Assembly (NCBI GenBank): GCA_903995115.1
Contig: LR877172.1
Location: 292,001 to 356,000, forward strand
DNA length: 64,000 bases
Origin: Angomonas deanei
Taxonomy: Eukaryota; Euglenozoa; Kinetoplastea; Trypanosomatida; Trypanosomatidae
Reading direction: 5' to 3'
The notes beneath the pieces are model-generated. The model saw nothing but the letters and a program-made list of their open reading frames with translations. It did not search any database and had not been told where the DNA came from. Shown here one piece after another: positions 57,291 through 64,000 of the stretch; position 1 is the first letter of the stretch, and the number at the start of each line of letters is the position of its first letter. The position numbers and the translations under genes are program-made.

Positions 57291-57359
57291 ACAAATATTC
57301 ATCGTATATATATTTCGTTTGTTCTTCAAAAATTCATTGGCTGATCCATACTACTGCAA

Positions 57360-59993
57360 ATGTTTACTAAGGTACCGTGCCTAGCACGTGCGGCGCTGGT
57401 CGCCCTCCTTCTTTTCAGTTCCACTACGACAGGAAAAGGGAGATGCATTCAAGATGAAATTCAACTGCAGGAAGCACAAAGCGGCTTCATTGCGCCCGTC
57501 GTGGAGATTCATTCCCCTCAGTCAGCGAGGCAGTCTCGTGCGGCCATGAGAGGCATTAAATTTCGTATAGGCGTAGAGGACCTTTACAACCCGGAAAAGT
57601 ATTGTCAGACGGCCGGTCAAAAGGTATCCGACCTCCAAGGTTCAACGTTGACTTGCACCGAAAGCCAGGTTTTGACAGAGGCGAAGCGTGACTATCTGAT
57701 CAACACGCTTCTTCCGAAAGCTACATCTGCACTTAGTAATGCCCTGAGAACGACGCCAGCCTCTTATTCCGTTACCCAAAGCCAGCTAATGGGTTTATGT
57801 GGGAGGTTTACAGCATCTGCGGATCTCGGGAAGGCGGCCGACGGTGATTTTATTCTTTTGGTTGCGGCAGCCCCTACAGAGGGCACTACTGTGGCGTGGG
57901 CAACGCGTTGCGTGCAAAACCAGGGTGAGAAACCCACAGTGGGCGTAATAAACATATCCCCTGCGTACATAAATCATCAATTATACGGCGTTCGGACGGT
58001 GATGCACGAGATAATGCATGCCCTTGGATTTTTACAACTGGGTGGTAACCAAGTGCAAATGAGGGGAAAAAGTGTAAATCTGGTAACATCACCGAAGGTC
58101 AAGGCGAAAGCGGCAGAACACTATGGTTGCCCCGATTTGGAAGGCATGGAGGTGGATGATGATGGCGGGACTGGCACAAGAGGGAGCCACTGGAAGTCAC
58201 GAACGGCAAAAGATGACCTTATGGCTGGATACATCAGCAATATCATGTTTTTTTCCCCGATGACGCTCGCATTTATGGAGGACACCAGATTTTACACCCC
58301 AGACTATAACCAGGCGAACATATTACCGTACGGCCACGGTGCTGGGTGTAACTTTGTCAGGCAACCCTGCATCTCAGGCGGCGTTTCGGCTTACCCCCAG
58401 TATTTTCCTACTTCTGATTCCATGCAGTTATGCACCTCAGATTATACAGGAGTCGGCGGAAGCCTACCCCGCAATGTGGAGTGTCGTAACCCACTGTACA
58501 ATTACTTCGGGGACGGTAATTGCATCGACGACACGAGTATGGATTTCTGCCCGTATTACGTGGCGAAGTATTTTTGCCCTATTTCCGACACAGAGTGGAC
58601 CCGCCGCTGTTTCAATAGATTCGACGGATCTAACGCAGCGTGTCTTCCTATTTCTTGTAATTTCGACGCGCAAACCTATACAGTTGGGGGAGCCACCTGC
58701 ACTCCTGGTGAAAGTGTAACAGTGGACGCCGCATCCTATAAGTGCCTTCACTTTTACGAGGCTTGCCCGTATCGTCTGACCGGCGACCCGGTAAAGTCGT
58801 GTACGCCGGATTGCAAGACGTGCAACAATGGTGTCTGTGAAGCCTGCAATGACCCATACGTACTTTCGGCCTCCAAAACGTGCGAGCTGCCCACTCCCGA
58901 CTGTACCCCGAATTGCAAGACGTGCAACAATGGTGTTTGTGAAGCCTGTAATGACCCATACGTACTTTCGGCCTCCAAAACGTGCGAGCTTCCGACTCCC
59001 ACCTGTACCCCGAATTGTAAGACGTGCAACAATGGTGTCTGTGAAGCCTGCAATGACCCATACGTACTTTCGGCCTCCAAAACGTGCGAGCTGCCCACTC
59101 CCGACTGTACCCCGAATTGCAAGACGTGCAACAATGGTGTCTGTGAAGCCTGCAATGACCCATACGTGCTTTCGGCCTCCAAAACGTGCGAGCTGCCCAC
59201 TCCCGACTGCACCCCAAATTGCAAGACGTGCAACAATGGTGTCTGTGAAGCCTGTAATGACCCATACGTGCTTTCGGCCTCCAAAACGTGCGAGCTGCCC
59301 ACTCCCACCTGTACCCCGAATTGTAAGACGTGCAACAATGGTGTCTGTGAAGCCTGCAATGACCCGTACGTGCTTTCGGTCTCCAAAACGTGCGAGCTTC
59401 CGACTCCCACCTGTACCCCGAATTGCAAGACGTGCAACAATGGTGTCTGTGAAGCCTGCAATGACCCGTACGTGCTTTCGGCCTCCAAAACCTGTGACTA
59501 CCCCTCCGGTACGTGTACCACAAATTGCAAGACGTGCAGTAATAACGTTTGCACCCAATGCGAAGACGCGTATATGATTACATCTGAAAGCTCGCTGTGC
59601 GTCGGCAAGATTGAGAGTTGCGTTTCTGCCTCCGATGACGGTAAGTGCACGTCGTGCGACGGTAGCCGCAAACCGTCCGAGGATGGCTCAAAATGTGTCA
59701 GCAAAGGCATTCCGTGGTGGGTATGGCTCATTATCGGCATCGTCGGAGCAGTGGTGGTATTAGCCATCATCATCTCCGCGATTTGCTGCTGTTGCTGCAG
59801 CGACACCAATCTTTACGGTGAGAGCAAGTCATCCCATTCCTCGCGGTCCTCCTCGAGGTCCAGCCGCGGCTTTGACGATTCCTATTCAGACTCTTACTCC
59901 GGCTCGTACTCCAGCTCGTACTCCGGCTCTTACAGCGGGTCGAGTAGCAGCTCTAGCTGGCGAACAGGATCCTCTTCCGGAAGATACTACTAA
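57360..59993 (+). CDS. Leishmanolysin-like surface metalloprotease (GP63) with Cys-rich repeats and membrane helix
   Basis: The 877-residue protein starts with a signal peptide (VALLLFSSTTTG; about residues 1-26). The M8 domain has the zinc motif MHEIMHALGF (His 216, Glu 217, His 220) and the third ligand in GSHWKS (His 277), followed by DDLMAG and many conserved Cys. From about residue 480 to 713 come roughly seven 34-residue repeats (CKTCNNGVCEACNDPYVLSA), a furin-like/EGF-like pattern, then a diverged Cys-rich unit. A membrane helix (about 786-808, WWVWLIIGIVGAVVVLAIII) is followed by CCCCC and a Ser/Gly/Tyr-rich cytosolic tail. Classical GP63 is GPI-anchored; this one has a transmembrane anchor. 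All catalytic residues are present. Confidence 0.93.
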   Translation: MFTKVPCLARAALVALLLFSSTTTGKGRCIQDEIQLQEAQSGFIAPVVEIHSPQSARQSRAAMRGIKFRIGVEDLYNPEKYCQTAGQKVSDLQGSTLTCTESQVLTEAKRDYLINTLLPKATSALSNALRTTPASYSVTQSQLMGLCGRFTASADLGKAADGDFILLVAAAPTEGTTVAWATRCVQNQGEKPTVGVINISPAYINHQLYGVRTVMHEIMHALGFLQLGGNQVQMRGKSVNLVTSPKVKAKAAEHYGCPDLEGMEVDDDGGTGTRGSHWKSRTAKDDLMAGYISNIMFFSPMTLAFMEDTRFYTPDYNQANILPYGHGAGCNFVRQPCISGGVSAYPQYFPTSDSMQLCTSDYTGVGGSLPRNVECRNPLYNYFGDGNCIDDTSMDFCPYYVAKYFCPISDTEWTRRCFNRFDGSNAACLPISCNFDAQTYTVGGATCTPGESVTVDAASYKCLHFYEACPYRLTGDPVKSCTPDCKTCNNGVCEACNDPYVLSASKTCELPTPDCTPNCKTCNNGVCEACNDPYVLSASKTCELPTPTCTPNCKTCNNGVCEACNDPYVLSASKTCELPTPDCTPNCKTCNNGVCEACNDPYVLSASKTCELPTPDCTPNCKTCNNGVCEACNDPYVLSASKTCELPTPTCTPNCKTCNNGVCEACNDPYVLSVSKTCELPTPTCTPNCKTCNNGVCEACNDPYVLSASKTCDYPSGTCTTNCKTCSNNVCTQCEDAYMITSESSLCVGKIESCVSASDDGKCTSCDGSRKPSEDGSKCVSKGIPWWVWLIIGIVGAVVVLAIIISAICCCCCSDTNLYGESKSSHSSRSSSRSSRGFDDSYSDSYSGSYSSSYSGSYSGSSSSSSWRTGSSSGRYY
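58811..59514 (+). repeat. 102-bp tandem repeats in the first GP63 gene
   Basis: The phrase TTGCAAGACGTGCAACAATG (or a T for C variant) recurs every 102 bases from 58811, about seven times, with an eighth diverged unit at 59525. Each encodes 34 residues with six Cys. Units are alternating variants ending PTPD or PTPT. The same repeat family continues in the second gene. Confidence 0.9.
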
Positions 59994-60873
59994 CCGTCCC
60001 ATTTTGTTTGACGTCGTTGTTCCCTGCATGGGAGCACTTCTAGTCACGCGTTTCGTTGACGGTCGTGCAGTCTTTGAGATTGTGTACAACTGCGGAAATG
60101 CAAGAAGGGTATTTATTTCTTCCTGCCGTTTGAACGACTCTGTCGCCCTCAACTTCTATAAAAAGTGTGCACCGCACTAACCGGATTGATTTATAGGTGA
60201 TCAGGACGAATATCGAGGGATTAGCACTCCACCGCAAGTGAAAAAGCACCTACCGTTTTCCCCAGTTTGTGCGTGTTTACATGAAGAGAAATACATTACA
60301 GTATTACGAGTGTTGATAAGCACGGGCATCCGATCCCAAATATGAAGACACCCTTTTTTTTTTTTTATCTTTTTTTTTTTGTGTCCCCCTTCATTTTTCA
60401 TCGTGCTTTTCATGGCGACATACGACTATTTTTTTATTTTTGTAGAATGCCACCCTTCACATAAACAACAACACGAGTAAATCATCATTCATTTATTTTT
60501 TTTGTGTGTGATTTTGGGTGTGCGTTTAGGATTATTTTTTTTTGTAATTTTATTTTTTTTATTCACGCCTTGCGATGAGAGCGGAAGGGATTGGCATCCG
60601 CTAGGGCGAAGGCGCTTGAAGAGGCAAATGCGTAGATATAGTATAAACAAGAAGAGAAAGTAATTTTCGTCAGTCTTTGGGGAGTGATGCCTGAGACAAC
60701 AGTTTTAAAAAGAATTCTTTACTTGTCTAATAAAAACCATCGACGTGGCGGCAGAAAGAGGATTCATTCTTCAACTCTATTCCTTTCCATCTCTTCAATT
60801 GGCTAAGGAAAACGGTGACTTTTAGTCCCCCTTTTTTTTTTATCATCATCACCCTGCGTATCTTTTGCAGTCA
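59994..60873. other. Spacer between GP63 and the LRAT-like gene
   Basis: About 880 bases. It starts with GP63 3' UTR and becomes T-rich with long T runs (60354-60365, 60533-60543, 60829-60842). A weak inverted repeat AGCGGA/TCCGCT at 60580-60602 was noted without support for an RNA gene. No protein gene recognised. Confidence 0.6.
60869..60870 (+). promoter_or_regulatory. Predicted spliced-leader acceptor AG for the LRAT-like gene
   Basis: A long pyrimidine tract (about 60823-60842) and CCCTGCGTATCTTTTGCAG lead to AG at 60869-60870, three bases before the ATG at 60874. This supports that ATG rather than the TTG at 60865. Confidence 0.55.
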
Positions 60874-61506
60874 ATGAGCTACTCCAGCCCCAGTTCAGAT
60901 CTAAGCGGCGTGTTTGCACCCCGTATACAGCCCCCTGTGTACTGGGTTGCGCAGGGCAGCGTGGTGGAGAGCGGCAACTTCACTGAGCACGCCGGCGTTT
61001 GCATCGGCGACAGGCAGGAGATCCTCGATGCCTGTGCTGTGCTGGGGATTGATTTTGAGGAAAGCTTCCCGAAGCTGTACGCGCTGCTGATGGCGAGCCA
61101 CTCTTTGCACTCCTGGATCGTCGAGCTGCACACTGGCGGCTACAACCTCCTCACAGCGGATGAGTTCGGGGATAGGTACAAGAGCGTGAGGCAGTATTTG
61201 AGGGAGAACAAAGAGTATGACAGATTCGAAGAGCTTCTGTATATTGCAGAAAACCGCTGCGGCAGAAGGACCGGTGGGTACCACTTGTTACTGAACAACT
61301 GTCACGGCTTCTCCAGTTACTACTCTCCCCCCACCCCCTACGATCGCAAGACGGCAAAGACCTCTGTGGCTCTCCTGACGGTGGCGCTCGGTCCCCTCGG
61401 TATCGCCGCACTCCTGTTGCTGGCGAGAGCGAACGCTGCCACTGTTGATGGAGGTGAGTCTGTTGATTTCCATAAAGTCAACTACGCTTGGTCGTCGCGG
61501 GCTTGA
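60874..61506 (+). CDS. LRAT/NlpC-P60-like protein with C-terminal membrane helix
   Basis: From the ATG at 60874 (MSYSSPSSDLSG) the protein has 210 residues. The sequence EHAGVCIGD (His 39) matches the catalytic-His strand of LRAT/H-REV107 proteins (HwaiYvGDg). Downstream, YHLLLNNCHGFSSYY places a Cys at 143 in the family's NCEHF position. The spacing of about 104 residues is close to that of human PLAAT proteins. A C-terminal hydrophobic helix (about residues 163-186, SVALLTVALGPLGIAALLLL) follows, as in H-REV107-like acyltransferases/phospholipases. It may therefore act on lipids at a membrane. The assignment rests on motif layout only. It lies between two GP63 genes on the plus strand. Confidence 0.55.
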   Translation: MSYSSPSSDLSGVFAPRIQPPVYWVAQGSVVESGNFTEHAGVCIGDRQEILDACAVLGIDFEESFPKLYALLMASHSLHSWIVELHTGGYNLLTADEFGDRYKSVRQYLRENKEYDRFEELLYIAENRCGRRTGGYHLLLNNCHGFSSYYSPPTPYDRKTAKTSVALLTVALGPLGIAALLLLARANAATVDGGESVDFHKVNYAWSSRA

Positions 61507-62032
61507 TGTCTGTAGGACAAGAATGCAGAAACTAGGGCTTCAAACAGGAACTTTTGTTGTTTAGAAGTCAGTAAACGCCTTTGGTACTTGTGTTCCGCAT
61601 GATGCACGTCTAGGGGACTGCCCGCGTTTGGCTCACTTACGCTTTTATCCCAAGAAACTACCTCTTTATTATTATCTGTTTTGTTCCTCTTTTCATTTTT
61701 TTTTTTTTTTTGGATTAGTTTTTTATTTTTATTTTTAAATTCCACCCTCCCTGTCGGTATTTCAGTAGAATCCCACGTATATCTGGTCTTTGCACTTCAT
61801 TTTCTAAAATGACGCTAGACTTTTTATTTCTATTAGCATAATTTAATCGAACCCATTCGGACTAAATCGTGTTGATCACCGTCGGTTAAAACGTTTTAAG
61901 GGGTTAGTGTAGACGAAAGCGTCAATCCAACTTTTGCTTGCCTCCTCTCCTCCCTCTTTCAAAGGCTGTGTTACTTTTTTTTTTTCTCTTTTTGTTCTTC
62001 AAAAATTCATTGGCTGATCCATACTACTGCAA
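61507..62032. other. Spacer between LRAT-like gene and second GP63 gene
   Basis: About 530 bases. The last 44 bases before the ATG match the 5' flank of the first GP63 gene (GTTCTTCAAAAATTCATTGG and onwards), showing that duplication included part of the 5' UTR. A pyrimidine tract at 61941-61960 and AG at 61963-61964 suit trans-splicing. T runs lie at 61698-61711 and 61976-61985. Confidence 0.65.
61963..61964 (+). promoter_or_regulatory. Predicted spliced-leader acceptor AG for the second GP63 gene
   Basis: It follows CCTCCTCTCCTCCCTCTTTC and is the last AG upstream of the ATG at 62033; the corresponding site in the first copy is at 57289-57290. Confidence 0.5.
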
Positions 62033-64000
62033 ATGTTTACTAAGGTACCGTGCCTAGCACGTGCGGCGCTGGTCGCCCTCCTTCTTTTCAGTTCCTCAAC
62101 GGCGGGAGAGAGGAGATGCATTCATGATGAAATTCAACTACGGCAAACACAAAGCGGCTTCATTGCGCCCGTCGTGGAGATTCATTCCCCTCAGTCAGCG
62201 AGGCAGTCTCGTGCGGCCATGAGAGGCATTAAATTTCGTATAGGCGTAGAGGACCTTTACAACCCGGAAAAGTATTGTCAGACGGCCGGTCAAAAGGTAT
62301 CCGACCTCCAAGGTTCAACGTTGACTTGCACCGAAAGCCAGGTTTTGACAGAGGCGAAGCGTGACTATCTGATCAACACGCTTCTTCCGAAAGCTACATC
62401 TGCACTTAGTAGTGCCCTGAGAACGATGCCAGCCTCTTATTCCGTCACCCAAAGCCAGCTGAAGTATATTTGCGAATACTTTACAGCATCTGCAGATCTC
62501 GGGCAGGTGACCGACGGTGATTTTATTCTTTTGGTTGCGGCCGCCCCTACGGCGGGCAGTGTAGCGTGGGCAACCTATTGCTTGAATAACCAGGATGGGA
62601 AACCCACAGTGGGCGTAATAAACATATCCCCTGCGTACATAGGCCCCGCGGCGAGCAGTTGGCGGGCAGTGATGCACGAGATAATGCACGCCCTTGGGTT
62701 TATGCAACTGGGTGGCGACCAAGTGCAAATGAGGGGAAAAAGTGTAAATCTGGTAACATCACCGAAGGTCAAGGCGAAAGCGGCAGAACACTATGGTTGC
62801 CCCGATTTGGAAGGCATGGAGGTGGATGATGATGGTGGGGCTGGCACAAAAGGGAGCCACTGGAAGTCACGAACGGCAAAAGATGACCTTATGGCTGGGT
62901 ACATCGGTGAAGTCATGTTTCTTTCCCCAATAACGCTCGCATTTATGGAGGAAACCGGATTTTACACCCCAGACTATAACCAGGCGAACATATTACCGTA
63001 CGGCCACGGTGCTGGGTGTAACTTTGTCAGGCAACCCTGCATCTCAGGCGGCGTTTCGGCTTACCCCCAGTATTTTCCGACCGCTTATACCAAGCAGTTA
63101 TGCGCCTCGGACTATGGAGCGGTTGGCCAAATGCAAATCCGCAGTGTGGAGTGTCCTGACCTGTACAATTACTTCGGGGACGGCATGTGTGCCTCCGAAG
63201 CGCGCATGGATTTCTGCCCGTATTACATGCCGTTGCAAGTTTGTTCCGTTTCCGACACAGAGTGGTCTACTCGCTGTTTTAATAAATTCGACGAATCTGG
63301 CGCAGCGTGTCTTCCTATTTCTTGTAATTTCGACGCGCAAACCTATACAGTTGGGGGAGCCACCTGCACTCCTGGTGAAAGTGTAACAGTGGACGCCGCA
63401 TCCTATAAGTGCCTTCACTTTTACGAGGCTTGCCCGTACCGTATGACCGGCGACCCGGTAAAGTCGTGTACGCCGGATTGCAAGACGTGCAACAATGGTG
63501 TCTGTGAAGCCTGCAATGACCCATACGTACTTTCGGCCTCCAAAACGTGCGAGCTGCCCACTCCCGACTGTACCCCGAATTGCAAGACGTGCAACAATGG
63601 TGTCTGTGAAGCCTGCAATGACCCGTACGTGCTTTCGGCCTCCAAAACGTGTCAGCTTCCGACTCCCACCTGTACCCCGAATTGTAAGACGTGCAACAAT
63701 GGTGTCTGTGAAGCCTGTAATGACCCATACGTGCTTTCAGCCTCCAAAACGTGCGAGCTGCCCACTCCCGACTGTACCCCGAATTGCAAGACGTGCAACA
63801 ATGGTGTCTGTGAAGCCTGCAATGACCCGTACGTACTTTCGGCCTCCAAAACGTGCGAGCTGCCCACTCCCGACTGTACCCCGAATTGCAAGACGTGCAA
63901 CAATGGTGTCTGTGAAGCCTGCAATGACCCATACGTGCTTTCGGCCTCCAAAACGTGTCAGCTTCCGACTCCCACCTGTACCCCGAATTGTAAGACGTGC
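62033..64000 (+). CDS. Leishmanolysin-like surface metalloprotease, second copy (cut by window edge)
   Basis: The frame opens at 62033 (MFTKVPCLARAALV) and stays open to the right edge, 656 codons. The signal peptide, prodomain region and M8 domain match the first copy, with the zinc motif HEIMH (His 215) and GSHWKS present. Long identical stretches alternate with clearly different patches, for example QLKYICEYF against QLMGLCGRF and IGPAASSWRAV against INHQLYGVRTV just before the zinc motif. The 34-residue Cys repeats begin at 63478 and at least five full units are visible; some units end TCQLPTPT, a variant not in the first copy. The membrane anchor, if any, lies outside the window. Confidence 0.93.
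   Translation, partial: MFTKVPCLARAALVALLLFSSSTAGERRCIHDEIQLRQTQSGFIAPVVEIHSPQSARQSRAAMRGIKFRIGVEDLYNPEKYCQTAGQKVSDLQGSTLTCTESQVLTEAKRDYLINTLLPKATSALSSALRTMPASYSVTQSQLKYICEYFTASADLGQVTDGDFILLVAAAPTAGSVAWATYCLNNQDGKPTVGVINISPAYIGPAASSWRAVMHEIMHALGFMQLGGDQVQMRGKSVNLVTSPKVKAKAAEHYGCPDLEGMEVDDDGGAGTKGSHWKSRTAKDDLMAGYIGEVMFLSPITLAFMEETGFYTPDYNQANILPYGHGAGCNFVRQPCISGGVSAYPQYFPTAYTKQLCASDYGAVGQMQIRSVECPDLYNYFGDGMCASEARMDFCPYYMPLQVCSVSDTEWSTRCFNKFDESGAACLPISCNFDAQTYTVGGATCTPGESVTVDAASYKCLHFYEACPYRMTGDPVKSCTPDCKTCNNGVCEACNDPYVLSASKTCELPTPDCTPNCKTCNNGVCEACNDPYVLSASKTCQLPTPTCTPNCKTCNNGVCEACNDPYVLSASKTCELPTPDCTPNCKTCNNGVCEACNDPYVLSASKTCELPTPDCTPNCKTCNNGVCEACNDPYVLSASKTCQLPTPTCTPNCKTC
63478..64000 (+). 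repeat. 102-bp tandem repeats in the second GP63 gene
   Basis: The same 102-bp unit as at 58811, here with starts at 63478, 63580, 63682, 63784, 63886 and 63988; the array continues past the edge. Unit variants (CELPTPD, CQLPTPT) are shuffled relative to the first gene. Confidence 0.9.

Larger units (their letters stand above)
56475..57359. promoter_or_regulatory. Divergent strand-switch region
   Basis: Genes to the left are all on the minus strand and genes to the right all on the plus strand, so transcription diverges from here. In trypanosomatids such regions serve as dispersed RNA polymerase II start sites marked by histone variants. It holds a GC-rich island (about 56657-56960) flanked by ordinary AT-rich spacer. 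No TATA-like promoter, tRNA or other RNA gene was recognised. Confidence 0.7.

Noticed and set aside
59818-60180. Plus-strand frame overlapping the 3' end of the first GP63 gene
   Set aside because: Its first half is a shifted reading of the Ser-rich tail and the rest is 3' UTR.
60580-60602. Inverted repeat AGCGGA/TCCGCT as a small RNA gene
   Set aside because: Six-base stem with a long loop; likely by chance, and no tRNA or snoRNA box seen.
1-64000. tRNA genes or transposable elements
   Set aside because: No acceptor-stem and TTCGA loop combination and no reverse transcriptase or transposase motif was found in any spacer read by eye.

Overview
The window looks like nuclear DNA of a kinetoplastid flagellate, most likely a trypanosomatid. 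Thirty-one intron-less protein genes are packed head-to-tail. Twenty-eight lie on the minus strand between 1 and about 56.5 kb and three on the plus strand from 57.4 kb to the right edge. Spacers are short, AT-rich and full of homopolymer and polypyrimidine tracts, as expected for polycistronic transcription with spliced-leader trans-splicing. Family content agrees: tandem leishmanolysin (GP63) genes, an EF-hand soluble pyrophosphatase of the acidocalcisomal VSP type, and flagellar and basal-body proteins. The genus cannot be fixed from the sequence alone. No tRNA, rRNA, CRISPR array or transposon was recognised.

Minus-strand array, read in transcription order from about 56.5 kb leftwards: gamma-carbonic-anhydrase-like protein, LolD-type ABC ATPase, SNF2 helicase with a C-terminal HNH nuclease domain (ZRANB3-like), GCN2-type eIF2-alpha kinase, GRIP-domain golgin with 22 near-identical 138-bp repeats, RRM-like basic protein, MORN/RSPH10B-like protein, seryl-tRNA synthetase, CMGC kinase, NIF3-like protein, PSP1-domain protein, Cys-cluster proline-rich protein, exocyst Sec15, DZIP1-like protein, MCTS1/Tma20, LRR protein, small coiled-coil protein, pyrophosphatase, pterin dehydratase, RAD51-paralogue-like protein, proteasome alpha-4, a 1512-residue protein that appears to hold three degenerate kinesin motor folds, three CAMKK-like kinases in tandem, two nodulin-like MFS transporters in tandem, and the 5' part of a PEPCK-like gene cut by the window edge. 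Functions are mixed, which is normal for a trypanosomatid polycistron; only the kinase and transporter runs are clear local duplications.

Strand switch, 56475-57359: transcription diverges here. The interval contains a sharply bounded GC-rich island of about 300 bp inside otherwise AT-rich spacer DNA, a good candidate for a transcription start region.

Plus strand, 57360-64000: a complete leishmanolysin-like gene with a signal peptide, the zinc motif HEIMH, seven or so 34-residue Cys-rich repeats, a membrane helix and a Ser-rich tail; a small protein with LRAT/NlpC-P60-like His and Cys motifs and a C-terminal membrane helix; and a second leishmanolysin copy that runs off the right edge. This part looks like the start of a surface-protein array.

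The observations that most deserve follow-up are the triple pseudo-kinesin protein, the LRAT-like membrane protein set between two GP63 genes, the GC island at the strand switch, the homogenised golgin repeat array, and the SNF2-HNH protein.
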